Shown one piece after another: positions 22,223-30,996 of a stretch of DNA of 62,989 nt. Position numbers and translations under genes: made by a program. The notes below the pieces were generated by a model. That model worked only from the letters and a program-made list of their open reading frames with translations, was not told where the DNA came from and did not search any database. Source of the stretch: Caldilineaceae bacterium bin5 (GTDB taxonomy: Bacteria > Chloroflexota > Anaerolineae > Caldilineales > Caldilineaceae); assembly GCA_002238445.1 (NCBI GenBank), contig MPML01000023.1, positions 1-62,989 on the forward strand, in the 5' to 3' direction. Each line of letters opens with the position of its first letter. Within the stretch, counting starts at the first letter, position 1.

Positions 22223-24559
22223 CTAAGGAGCTTCTTTTCTGGGGAGAACGTCCAGTAAGCCGATCTCTATCCTCGACGCGTCCAGATTCAGAGGCTTGAG
22301 CTGCTCGTGCGCGTTGTCCGGATAGTACAAGCCGGCAATGATGCGGTAGCTTCCGGGAGGCAACGACTCAGGTACAGTAACCTTGTGCATCGAAGTGAGG
22401 ATCTGGCCGATTTCCCATCGATGAGAAGGGGTGTAATCCCCCCCGGGATTCACGTCGGCCTGTGTCACGCTCAAGCCCGTTTCGTCTACCAAGTGAACAA
22501 ATGCTTTTACCGGGGTTGGTGCGCCGGTAACCATCCAGTACAGCTGTACGGGCGCCACTTCCCCTGCATGGGTTGGGGGAGGATCGCGCACGGCTTCAAG
22601 CCGGAGGCTACCATAGTTGGCTTTTACCGGCGTGACATTCCAAGTTCGCGAGGTCATGCCGGAGGACACAACTACAATCACAGCGCCAAAGACAAGCCAT
22701 GCGGCTGCAGGAAGAAAGTCACGGTAAGGAGGTGAAGCTGTTGTCTCTGCGCCCTTGCCTCTTCGCCTGGAAACCACAGGGTAGATTATCAGGAGGAACA
22801 CCAACAGCCAGCCCAATGCCGTTAGAGTGCGGCCAATCCAGACCGCTCGGGTGGCGCCCCAATAGAGAACGAGCTCGTGACTTCCAGCAGGAACTTGCAC
22901 GCTCACCAATGAAAGCCTTCCCGCAGGCTCGACCGCCGCTCGCACTCCGTCTATCGTCACCTGCCACGCAGGATAGAAATATTGGTGAAAGAGAATACGA
23001 AAGTCCTGCTCTGCCGAAACAACGAATTCCTGCCGCAGGAATCCGGCACGCGTGGGCAATACTTCCACTGAGCCCAGAGACTCTGACTCCTGGAGTTCGC
23101 CGTCGGGTAGAACATCGTGAAAGAGAGGGTCGGTCTCTACCCAAGAGGGCCTGAACTCTTTGGGCCATTGCTGGTCCCACTTGTTGGTCATGCGCCGGAG
23201 GGAAGTGGCTGAGAGATCCGGGTAGTCCTCGTCCTTTTCGGTAGGGTAACTAAGGCCGCCAACTGAATAATAGATGACAAATGCCGTTGAAAGGACCAGT
23301 GCCACCTTGTAGGTCCAGCCTGGCAGCTTTCGCCCAACCCTTAAGGCCTCAAGGGACGCTGCGACCAGCAACGATGTACCGAAACCAGCTAAGACCAGGA
23401 ATCGCCAAGTGAACTGCAGCTTGTCGAGTACGCCCTCGGCAGCGTGCCACAGCCACTCGCTTCCACGAGTCGTCATCCATACTGAGAAGATAGTAGTAAC
23501 AAGCGCAACCAGGGTAAAAAGGCGGAATCTCGCTTCTTTTGACGCGAAGGCGAAAAAGGCAACAGCGATGGCAACAGGAATGGAATAAACGGGAACCGGT
23601 CTGGCGGGCGCCCATCTGTTTCCGTACTGCATTGGAAAACCAAGGTCAAAAATGTAGCCCCAAAGTCCGAAGGTTTCTTTCCAGTGGCTCATCGTATATC
23701 CCTGCCCAACCTGAGTCCACCTCAGTTCAGCCAGGACCGGAACGGAGTACCATGCGCTCAACAGTGCGCCACCAGCCATTGCGATGACTACGATGATGAA
23801 TACCCGGCCCGCGCCATTGTATTCGTTACGGCCCTTCAGGAATGGTAAGGACAGAATACCTACAGCAAGAATCGAGATAGCGGTCATCAGTGCAGTCAGT
23901 GAGTGCGTAACTACCAATGCTGCAAATGCCAGTCCGGCCAGAATGAGCGAATTCCTTCGCTTGTCATCCTCAAAGAGCAATGCTTTTGGGACCGAGAGGA
24001 GTTTTATTGAGTGAAACCCGCGTGAAGTTGCAATTCGAAGCGCGTACATTGCGAAAGCGGGCAGCCAAGCGAAAGCGAACAGCTCCGGAAAGGCCCCGCG
24101 GAAGAACAGATTGTACAATCGATAGGGGTACAGTTGATAGCAGATCACACAGATTATCGCAGGCCAAACCGTTGTAAAAAGCCTTGTCAGGCCAAACATC
24201 CACCACGCAGAAAGTGCGAATCCTACAGCGATAACAAACCTTACGCTTGTCAATACATCAAGCCCGGCCACGTGCAAAAATGCTGATAGAAAATAGAATG
24301 CGGGCGGGTAGAAATTCAGAAGCGGGTCGCCGTACCCATATGAGGATTCTGGAAACCACCGCGGGTAGATGACGCCGTCACGCAGTGCTTCACCAACCGT
24401 GAGGATGCGGTAGAAATGAAACATCGCGTCGTCAGTTTCGGTAGGCCACTCAGATGTCAACGCCATCAGCGCAGTGAACGAGAGTAGCGCCAGTGTAAGC
24501 CCAGTGAACAGGTCACGATGGCGTTGCCCTCCTATTGCCAAGCTGGTTAACAGTTGCAC
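22223..24559 (-). CDS. Multi-pass membrane protein (PTPS-related / GT-C-like, YfhO-type)
   Basis: 778 residues. At least ten hydrophobic segments fill residues 15-560 and another two lie in 570-650. The region after the first helix, 'TDDAMFHFYRILTVGEALRD' and 'GVIYPRWFPESSYGYGDPLL', followed by 'NFYPP', is typical of the '6-pyruvoyl-tetrahydropterin synthase-related' membrane family and of GT-C glycosyltransferases, where an early acidic pair binds a lipid-linked donor. The soluble C-terminus (about 655-778) is beta-rich. Probably a transferase in cell-surface glycan or lipid assembly; donor and acceptor are unknown. GC content is lower than in neighbouring genes, and it lies between the two copies of the PhyH-Uma2 duplication, consistent with insertion of foreign DNA. 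Confidence 0.75.
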   Translation of the reverse strand: MQLLTSLAIGGQRHRDLFTGLTLALLSFTALMALTSEWPTETDDAMFHFYRILTVGEALRDGVIYPRWFPESSYGYGDPLLNFYPPAFYFLSAFLHVAGLDVLTSVRFVIAVGFALSAWWMFGLTRLFTTVWPAIICVICYQLYPYRLYNLFFRGAFPELFAFAWLPAFAMYALRIATSRGFHSIKLLSVPKALLFEDDKRRNSLILAGLAFAALVVTHSLTALMTAISILAVGILSLPFLKGRNEYNGAGRVFIIVVIAMAGGALLSAWYSVPVLAELRWTQVGQGYTMSHWKETFGLWGYIFDLGFPMQYGNRWAPARPVPVYSIPVAIAVAFFAFASKEARFRLFTLVALVTTIFSVWMTTRGSEWLWHAAEGVLDKLQFTWRFLVLAGFGTSLLVAASLEALRVGRKLPGWTYKVALVLSTAFVIYYSVGGLSYPTEKDEDYPDLSATSLRRMTNKWDQQWPKEFRPSWVETDPLFHDVLPDGELQESESLGSVEVLPTRAGFLRQEFVVSAEQDFRILFHQYFYPAWQVTIDGVRAAVEPAGRLSLVSVQVPAGSHELVLYWGATRAVWIGRTLTALGWLLVFLLIIYPVVSRRRGKGAETTASPPYRDFLPAAAWLVFGAVIVVVSSGMTSRTWNVTPVKANYGSLRLEAVRDPPPTHAGEVAPVQLYWMVTGAPTPVKAFVHLVDETGLSVTQADVNPGGDYTPSHRWEIGQILTSMHKVTVPESLPPGSYRIIAGLYYPDNAHEQLKPLNLDASRIEIGLLDVLPRKEAP

Positions 24560-24625
24560 AGTTCCGCTCAGTTCAGGCTTTCTGATTCTTAGGCCCTTTT
24601 GCTAGATGGCGCTCGAAAAAAGTAC

Positions 24626-24674
24626 CCTGGTGAGATAGCTTTGAAGTTTGCCACCAACAAAGCATCTCACCAGG
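24626..24674. repeat. Long imperfect inverted repeat at the edge of a transposase remnant
   Basis: CCTGGTGAGATAGCTTTG (24626-24643) pairs with CAAAGCATCTCACCAGG (24658-24674) except for one bulged A, over a 14-base loop. It precedes the transposase fragment and may be a subterminal part of the lost insertion sequence; as RNA it would be a stable hairpin upstream of the transposase start. Confidence 0.6.
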
Positions 24675-24686
24675 AAGACCAACCGA

Positions 24687-24953
24687 ATGTTAGCGTACCT
24701 TGACGACTTCTGTTTATGGGTGTATGTGCTCGTAGACGACATGAGCCAGGCACTGGAAGGTCATCGGAGACGACCGGAGGCCAAGCCGGTGTGTAGCGAT
24801 ATTGAACTGATAGCAATCTGTCTCATCGGCGAATGGTTGGGTTGGGATGTGGGACATACGCAGGCACATCGGGATAAGTTTCCCATCCTGCCGGGACAGA
24901 GCCCCTTCAAAGCGATAACTTCAAGGCCGCAACCTCAACTCCAAACTGAGTAA
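24687..24953 (+). pseudogene. Transposase N-terminal fragment (IS982-like)
   Basis: From the ATG at 24687: MLAYLDDFCLWVYVLVDDMS, then SDIELIAICLIGEWLGWD and HRDKFPILPGQSPF. The pattern 'DDF...VY.LVDD ... SD.E...I.L.GE.LG.D ... FP.LP.QS.F' matches the start of IS982-type transposases found in Chloroflexota and cyanobacteria. The segment normally between 'LGWD' and 'HRDKFP' is shortened, the frame ends at 24953, and the catalytic DDE domain is absent. About 60 further bases may be frameshifted transposase sequence. Family assignment is by recollection of the motif, not a search. Confidence 0.6.
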
Positions 24954-25161
24954 CTGGCGACCAGATTGTATCAACGCAGCCGCTGGCCACTGAACAGAGA
25001 TATCCCAGTGTGAGTTTACTCTGGCTTTTCGGCCATGTCAATGAATTCTGCCGAAAGTTCAAGCCTGATTCCTGTTGAGAACTGATCCTTCACAGGATTC
25101 TGGAGTCTTGCCCTCTGAAAACAGAGTCACTACAATGTGGCATACAGTTCGGGACCCCGCA

Positions 25162-26376
25162 AGGAGACACAGAATGGACAATCTGGAAGCCAGGCTGGAT
25201 CAACTCGAAGAAGACGGCTTCATTACCGTCGAAAACGCGCTCACGCCGGAAGAGACCGAGCACGTCCGCCAGCGCATCAACCATGCGCGCACGATGGGCT
25301 GGGAAGAGGGGCTGAACGATGTCGGCAATATGTGGTTCGACTCGCTCCTGGACCGTGAGCCGGATACCTTCGCGCCCCTCGTCGGTCATCCCAGCATCCG
25401 CCCGATTCTGGAAGGGATGATGGGACGGCAGTGCCAGCTGCGCAGCTTCCGCGCGCACATCAACCCGGGTCCCTATCTGCAGGAGTGGCATCTCGATTTC
25501 TACGGTTACTGGCAGGAAAAGCACGATCTCGGCCACGGTCGTCTTGTGGTGCAGCCGGTCGGCATCAACACTACCTTCTACTTTCAGGACAATGGCCCAG
25601 ACCTGGCCCACCTGAAGTTTGTCAAAGACGGACACAAGATAGAGCCGCCCCACCTCGACCCCATGGACCGGCCCAAGTTCGAGGCCTGGTGCGAGGCGCA
25701 GGAGCACGTCATCCTCTATCCCAAGGCGGGTGACTGCGTTATCTTCATCAATCACATTCCCCACCAGGGCGCCAAGCACCAGGAGCACATCGAGCGCAGC
25801 AACGTCGTCTGCCACTACCAGGTGACGCCGATGTATGAGGGGATCTGGCACGTGTCGCAGCCGCGCGGGTACGACGGGACGTTTCCGTTTGCGGAGGAGC
25901 GCAGGCCGTGGTCGAAGGGGTAGCGGCGGCTGGCACAGACGCTGCTTGCGTCGGTGCAGCCCCGCTTTCTGTAGCAACTTTGCGCGCGACGATGCTTGGC
26001 CCTCCCGCATTTGGGCGTTACTATCATCTGTTATACTGAAGCAAAGCCTTGAGAAGCGGGCTAAGAATCTAAACCGGAGGTTCTCATATGATTGATGTGA
26101 AGCCGCGGTTAAAGCTCACATACGCGGACTACCTTACTACACCCGAAGACAAGCGCTATGAACTCCTTGACGGAGAATTGGTGATGACCCCCGCGCCCAA
26201 CGAAGCGCACCAGAGAACGCAGGCAGAATTGGGTTATTATCTGATGGCCTTTGTGAAGGCCAGGAGACTAGGGCGCATCTATTACTCCCCCACGGATGTC
26301 GTCCTTTCGGATATCGACGTGGTCCAGCCTGACCTCTTGTTCGTCTCCACTGAGAGAACGCACATCATCACCCCTG
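25162..26376 (+). repeat. Segmental duplication, copy B (PhyH + intact Uma2)
   Basis: Counterpart of 20981-22110. The intergenic segment is also homologous (for example ATCATCTG...TTGAGAA.CGG.CT in both), showing that a block was copied rather than two genes independently. The Uma2 gene is intact in this copy and continues beyond the duplicated part. Confidence 0.85.
25174..25923 (+). CDS. Phytanoyl-CoA dioxygenase (PhyH) family protein, copy B
   Basis: 249 residues with the same iron ligands as copy A (H106, D108, H197). AAGGAGACACAGA precedes the ATG at 25174; 33 more residues upstream are open but not conserved with copy A, which supports this start. Followed after 164 bases by the intact Uma2 gene. 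A third, much more distant PhyH-type gene is at 42968. Confidence 0.88.
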   Translation: MDNLEARLDQLEEDGFITVENALTPEETEHVRQRINHARTMGWEEGLNDVGNMWFDSLLDREPDTFAPLVGHPSIRPILEGMMGRQCQLRSFRAHINPGPYLQEWHLDFYGYWQEKHDLGHGRLVVQPVGINTTFYFQDNGPDLAHLKFVKDGHKIEPPHLDPMDRPKFEAWCEAQEHVILYPKAGDCVIFINHIPHQGAKHQEHIERSNVVCHYQVTPMYEGIWHVSQPRGYDGTFPFAEERRPWSKG

Positions 26377-26642
26377 ATAACATACAGGGGGCTCCTGACC
26401 TCGTGGTTGAAATTCTCTCCCCCTCCACAGCCGAGCGGGACAGAGGGTACAAGCGTGCGCTCTACGCGCAACACGGCGTTAAGGAGTACTGGGTAGTGGG
26501 TACAGACGCCGGCGCCATCACAGTTCTGTTGCTGGGCGACGAAGGCTATGAGGTCGTTGACACTTTCGGCGAAGGCGATACGCTGACTTCGCCCACACTT
26601 GCCGGGTTCAGTCTGCAAGTGGACGAGATATTCGGGTCGTAG
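26088..26642 (+). CDS. Uma2-family (DUF820) PD-(D/E)XK nuclease-like protein
   Basis: 184 residues. 'YADYLTTPEDKRYELLDGEL' with the first conserved Glu, 'VQPDLLFVS' (Asp), 'APDLVVEILSPSTAERD' (E-x-L/K-type core) and 'KRALYAQHGVKEYWVV' are the restriction-endonuclease-fold core seen throughout the DUF820 family. GGAGG lies 8 bases before the ATG. Uma2 genes are abundant, often multicopy, in cyanobacteria and Chloroflexota; their role is not established. A decayed sister copy lies at 21823. The enolase gene starts 29 bases after the stop. Confidence 0.85.
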   Translation: MIDVKPRLKLTYADYLTTPEDKRYELLDGELVMTPAPNEAHQRTQAELGYYLMAFVKARRLGRIYYSPTDVVLSDIDVVQPDLLFVSTERTHIITPDNIQGAPDLVVEILSPSTAERDRGYKRALYAQHGVKEYWVVGTDAGAITVLLLGDEGYEVVDTFGEGDTLTSPTLAGFSLQVDEIFGS

Positions 26643-26671
26643 TCACCACACACCCCATAAACCTCCTCCCA

Positions 26672-27724
26672 ATGAAAATAACCGACATCCGCGCCGTCTA
26701 TCCCAACTACCGCCAACCGCTGGGCGGCTGGCGTCCTTACCTGTGGCAGATCGTCGTACGCGTTGAGACCGATGCCGGCGTCACAGGCTACGGCTATGGG
26801 GGCGGCGGTGTGGCCGCGGTGGAAGTCGTCAACCGCCACCTGCGCGAGCTGCTGCTGGACGAGAGTTGCGACAGCCCTGCTGACATCGAGCGCCTGTGGG
26901 ATAAGCTGTACGACGCCTCGATCCCTTACGGGCGCGGCGGTATTGCCATCATGGCGCTCAGCGGCATCGATACCGCGCTTTGGGACCTTCTCGGCAAGGC
27001 CGAGCGGCAGCCGGTTTACGCGCTGCTGGGGGGCATGTCGGCGCCCAGCATTCGCGCCTACGCTTCCGGCAACGATCCGGCATGGTTCGCGGAATGCGGG
27101 TTCACCGCCCACAAGGTGCCTTTTAGCCGTTCAGTGGACGCCTCCACTTTGGAAGGCGCCGCGGCCGCGGCGGAAGAGTCCCGCCGCCATCTGGGCGCGG
27201 ACGCGCTGCTCATGTTCGACTGTTACATGGCCTGGGATGCCGCTACGACGCGCGAAATGGCGCGTATACTGGCGCCATACGACATCTACTGGTTCGAGGA
27301 CGTGTTGACGCCGGATGACCTGGACGGGCTGGCCGCGCTACGGCCGCAGATCAAGCCGATCCTGCTGGCCGGGGGCGAGCACGACTTCACCCACCACCGC
27401 TTCGCCGACATCGCCCGCGCCGGCGCGCTCGACATCTGGCAGCCGGACGTGACCTGGTGTGGGGGCATCACCGCCACGCGGCGCATCATTGCGCAGGCGC
27501 AAGAGGCCGGCGCCACCGTCATTCTGCACCGCGGCGGTGAGCCGTGGGGTTTGCATGTTATCGCGGGGACGGAGTGTGAAGCGTTGGGAGAGTTGGTGCT
27601 AGGCAACCGGAACAGGTCGCATGAGGAGTTGTGGCTGGACGAGCCGCAGCCGGTGGATGGCTATCTGACCCCCAGCGACGCGCCCGGCTTTGGCCTGCGC
27701 CTGAACGAAGAGCTTTTGGACTGA
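26672..27724 (+). CDS. Mandelate racemase/muconate-lactonizing enzyme (enolase superfamily)
   Basis: 350 residues. N-terminal capping domain 'VRVETDAGVTGYGYGGGG', 'ALSGIDTALWDLLGKAERQP' and 'VYALLGG'; barrel metal ligands in 'LMFDCYMAWD' (D), 'YWFEDVLTPDD' (E) and 'LLAGGEHDFTHH' (E); 'WQPDVTWCGGIT' and 'ILHRGGEPWGLH' supply general-base candidates. Probably dehydrates a sugar acid. The neighbouring convergent LarA-like gene and later sugar-acid enzymes fit such a role. The substrate needs genome context beyond this window. Confidence 0.88.
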   Translation: MKITDIRAVYPNYRQPLGGWRPYLWQIVVRVETDAGVTGYGYGGGGVAAVEVVNRHLRELLLDESCDSPADIERLWDKLYDASIPYGRGGIAIMALSGIDTALWDLLGKAERQPVYALLGGMSAPSIRAYASGNDPAWFAECGFTAHKVPFSRSVDASTLEGAAAAAEESRRHLGADALLMFDCYMAWDAATTREMARILAPYDIYWFEDVLTPDDLDGLAALRPQIKPILLAGGEHDFTHHRFADIARAGALDIWQPDVTWCGGITATRRIIAQAQEAGATVILHRGGEPWGLHVIAGTECEALGELVLGNRNRSHEELWLDEPQPVDGYLTPSDAPGFGLRLNEELLD

Positions 27725-27733
27725 CCACCGCGC

Positions 27734-28999
27734 CTACACAAGATAGGGGATCGTCATCGGTCCTTCTGGCAGCACCGCGACGGGCGCGTCGGCCCCCAGA
27801 GCCGCGACGGCTGTACTGATGTGATCATTCAGGTCGGCGACCGGTGTGAGACCGGCGCGGGACACGGCGTCCGGCTCCAACTCGCTGTAAATCGCCACCT
27901 GCGCCCGCAGCGCCACCTCGGCGAACTTCTGCACCTGCCACTGATCCAGCATGTGAAAACCGGGACGGAAGATCGTCTTCAGCATCGCCTGCGGCGAACT
28001 GTGCTCGTAGAGCAGCTTGGTAAAGTTGCCGTGCGCGGGGAAGCCGTCATTGCAGCGCGCGGCCACGATCATCTCGCCGTCATCCTCGATGATCTCGGCG
28101 GCGGCGCACATCCCCTTCACCGACTGGTAGAGGTTCTGGTCGAGGGGGAAGCCGCTGTTTGTGGTGATCACCAGTGGGAAGCTGCGGTCGACGGCAGCCA
28201 TCGCCGTCTCCTTTGCATAACGGCAGCCCTTTTCGTGCGCGGTGATGACGTCGCCGCAGAAAAAGCGGGTGATCTGCCGCTTGTGATTGAGCGTGACATT
28301 CACCAGGAAATCGACCGGCAGGACCGACCCGTTGGCCCGGATCTGATCCTGGGTCGGGTTGCCCTCGAGCACGCCCCATTTGCTCTGCGGATGGCCGATC
28401 ATTTCGGCACGGTGATAGTGCAAAATCGAGGCCAGGTCGGCCACGCCGGGGAAGACGGCCTTGTAGCCCCCTGAAAAACCGGCCATGAAGTGCGGCTCGA
28501 TAAAGCCGACGAGGATGCGCCGGTCGGCCTCCGCGTACTCCCGGTTCATCATCAGCGGGCCGCGCCCGTCCTGCCCAGGCCGCACGACGGCCATACTCTC
28601 TTCTTCGTAAGCGTTGTGGTTGACCACCCGCAGCCGTCGGTAGACATCCGCGCCCACGATCTGCTCAAGCTCCTTTGCCGTGTTGGGCCGGTGCGTTCCC
28701 GTGCCGACGACAATGGTGACATTCTCTTCGGGCACATGCGCCAGCGCCGCCAATATCCATGGCAGTAACCGGTCCGAAGGCAAGGGGCGGGTGCCGTCGG
28801 CGATGACGATCGCAACGCGCTCGTGCGCGGCTACCGCCTCCGCCAGGGGGCGCGCGCCGTTAGGCCGCCGCACCGCGTCCTGGAACGCTGCCTGCTCGTC
28901 CGGCAGTCCTTCGACAAAGCGCGGACGGATGATCGTCGCGTTTTCGGTGGGCAGCTCGGCTGTCAGGCCGTCTTGGCCGTATTGGAGATGGATTTGCAT
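27734..28999 (-). CDS. LarA-like nickel-pincer racemase/epimerase (DUF2088)
   Basis: 421 residues. LarA-type motifs: 'IADGTRPLPS', 'VVGTGTHRPNT', and 'GFIEPHFMAGFSGGYKAVFP' with the pincer-attaching Lys near 181 and His nearby. LarA enzymes racemise or epimerise 2-hydroxy acids using a nickel-pincer nucleotide cofactor made by LarB, LarC and LarE; none of these is in the window. Start at 28999 chosen for AGGTG 6 bases upstream; a 13-residue extension is possible. It is convergent with the enolase gene with only 9 bases between stops. Confidence 0.85.
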   Translation of the reverse strand: MQIHLQYGQDGLTAELPTENATIIRPRFVEGLPDEQAAFQDAVRRPNGARPLAEAVAAHERVAIVIADGTRPLPSDRLLPWILAALAHVPEENVTIVVGTGTHRPNTAKELEQIVGADVYRRLRVVNHNAYEEESMAVVRPGQDGRGPLMMNREYAEADRRILVGFIEPHFMAGFSGGYKAVFPGVADLASILHYHRAEMIGHPQSKWGVLEGNPTQDQIRANGSVLPVDFLVNVTLNHKRQITRFFCGDVITAHEKGCRYAKETAMAAVDRSFPLVITTNSGFPLDQNLYQSVKGMCAAAEIIEDDGEMIVAARCNDGFPAHGNFTKLLYEHSSPQAMLKTIFRPGFHMLDQWQVQKFAEVALRAQVAIYSELEPDAVSRAGLTPVADLNDHISTAVAALGADAPVAVLPEGPMTIPYLV

Positions 29000-29238
29000 T
29001 GTCAGCACCTGTTCAAGTTTACAGTTATCGATGGCCACATTGGCGTGGATGGTGAGTAGCCATGCTTCTATCCGCTAATCACGAACCACTTATGTTCATC
29101 TCCGCTATGAGTAGCGTAGAATCTGCTTCTCGTGTATTCTAGCCTTCTAACGACAGAGCGGCAAGGGATACGGAGCCGCTGGTTCGCGGCGTGTACATTT
29201 CGCGGTCTATTGTCCGCTGTAGTACCTGGGTTAGGGAT

Positions 29239-29481
29239 ATGCACACGTACAAGGCGATCCTTCGCGATAACCAGATCGAGTGGCTCGAATGTCCTCCCGA
29301 AACATCTGGTGCCATGCAAGTCTATATTACATTCCCGGAGGAGAAGGATTCCGAATTTTCGTCTAAACGAGGGGAATTGATGGAACTTGCACGGAGAGGC
29401 ACATTTGCCGATATTCCCGACCCCGTTGCCTGGCAGAGGGAGCTCCGTGCCGAGCGCGCCTTGCCTGGCCGGGATGTATAG
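29239..29481 (+). CDS. VapB-like antitoxin, apparently without toxin
   Basis: 80 residues: 'MHTYKAILRDNQIEWLECPP' at the start and 'DIPDPVAWQRELRAERALPG' at the end match a family of small antitoxin-like proteins that usually precede a PIN-domain VapC gene. Immediately downstream a GTG frame (VLYTLLFEI, stop) may be the first residues of a lost PIN gene, but nothing further is recognisable before the UxaE-like gene. A role as antitoxin is inferred from family resemblance. Confidence 0.55.
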   Translation: MHTYKAILRDNQIEWLECPPETSGAMQVYITFPEEKDSEFSSKRGELMELARRGTFADIPDPVAWQRELRAERALPGRDV

Positions 29482-29535
29482 TGCTGTACACACTCCTCTT
29501 TGAAATCTGATGAACTGCCTGTGGAAACGCGCACA

Positions 29536-30972
29536 ATGACACAGATGAAACAGTACCCGTACTCAGTTATCGAGCAGGATGGAACGACCTACGCGCTGGC
29601 ACGCGACGGCAGGGACAAGAAGCTATGCGTGCAGGGCGATACCGCCGGCTTCAGCGGCGAAACAACGAACGGGACGCTGGTCTGCCCGCTGACCGCGGAG
29701 AACGCGGCCGCGCTGCGCGACCGCCTGGCCTGGTTGAATCCCGTGCCGCTGGGCGTGGAGACATCCTTCGGTTTCGGTGACCGGTTGGGCGCGGCCACGC
29801 CCGGCCACATCCGCTCGGTCCAGGGTACCGGCATCGCGCCGATCTTCGCGCAGCAGTCGGTGCGCGAGAACGACCGCATCGGGCGCACGCCGCAGGAGGT
29901 GGTGGATGACGCCATGTGGGGCGTTGTGCAGATGGGCTGGCGCGACCCGTGGGGCGCAGACGCCGACCATGTGAAGCTGGTGAGCGACCTGCCCGCTTTC
30001 GTCGTCGCCGGCTACACCTTCTACACGATCGATCCCAGCGACCATGTCGACAATGAAGCCGAGACCGATACGCTGCCTGCCCTGCGCGCCAAGGTCGAAG
30101 CCCTACCCTGGGCGCGGCTCGATACCACCCTGGACGCGCTGCGCGTCGACTATCTGGCCGCCCCCATCGAACTGGCGGGACTGACGCTGACCTTCAGTGA
30201 AGAGAGCCTGCTGCGGGCGCTGGCAAAGTACGGCCGCGCCATCGTTCATACGCTGGATATCGCGGCCGCGCTCGATCAACAGATGGGCGGCACACGCTAT
30301 GATCTGGAAATGTCAGTGGACGAGACCGAGACACCGACATCGATCTACGAGCACTACTTCATGGCGCACGAACTGTTGCGGCGGGATCTGCCGGTCGTCA
30401 GCCTTGCGCCCCGCTTTGTCGGCAAGTTTCAGAAGGGCGTCGACTATATCGGCGACACCGCGCCGTTCGAAGCGGAGCTGGTTAAGCACGCGGCTATTCT
30501 CAAGCATTTCGACGCTTACAAACTGAGCGTCCACACCGGCTCCGACAAGTTCAGCATCTACCCGCTGGTCGCCAAATACGCCGAGGACCGGGTGCATGTC
30601 AAGACCGCGGGCACCAGCTATCTGGAGGCGCTGCGCGTCATCGCTGACCTTGACACATCCCTCTTCCGCCAGATTCTCTACCACTCGCGCGCCCGCTTCG
30701 AAAACGATCGCAAAACCTACTTTCTCGACTGCCAGCCGGACAAGGTGCCCGCCAACGCCGACCTGTCCGACGCAGACCTGCCGGGACTGCTCGAGCAGTT
30801 CGACGCCCGCCAGCTGCTGCACGTAACATTCGGCTCCAATCTGGACCGCTACGGCCCGCAGATTCACGGCCTGATCGCCGACCACGAGGAAGCCTACGAA
30901 AAGGTGCTGAACACCCACTTCACCCGCCATCTGACGCCCTTTGCCAACGGCGCCGCGGCTGGCAGCCGGTGA
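29536..30972 (+). CDS. UxaE-like tagaturonate/fructuronate epimerase family protein
   Basis: 478 residues. Segments 'ETSFGFGDRLGAATPGHIRS', 'APIFAQQSVRENDRIGRTPQ', 'GADADHVKLVSDL', 'LAPRFVGKFQKGVDYIGDT' and 'KLSVHTGSDKFSIYPL' are characteristic of the UxaE family, metal-dependent TIM-barrel 3-epimerases of keto-uronates. It should act in the cytosol in hexuronate catabolism. It is followed by an aminotransferase after 24 bases, suggesting one operon running to the dehydratase small subunit. No uronate isomerase or kinase is present nearby. Confidence 0.8.
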   Translation: MTQMKQYPYSVIEQDGTTYALARDGRDKKLCVQGDTAGFSGETTNGTLVCPLTAENAAALRDRLAWLNPVPLGVETSFGFGDRLGAATPGHIRSVQGTGIAPIFAQQSVRENDRIGRTPQEVVDDAMWGVVQMGWRDPWGADADHVKLVSDLPAFVVAGYTFYTIDPSDHVDNEAETDTLPALRAKVEALPWARLDTTLDALRVDYLAAPIELAGLTLTFSEESLLRALAKYGRAIVHTLDIAAALDQQMGGTRYDLEMSVDETETPTSIYEHYFMAHELLRRDLPVVSLAPRFVGKFQKGVDYIGDTAPFEAELVKHAAILKHFDAYKLSVHTGSDKFSIYPLVAKYAEDRVHVKTAGTSYLEALRVIADLDTSLFRQILYHSRARFENDRKTYFLDCQPDKVPANADLSDADLPGLLEQFDARQLLHVTFGSNLDRYGPQIHGLIADHEEAYEKVLNTHFTRHLTPFANGAAAGSR

Positions 30973-30996
30973 ACGGCATCCCCCAAGGAGAAATTA

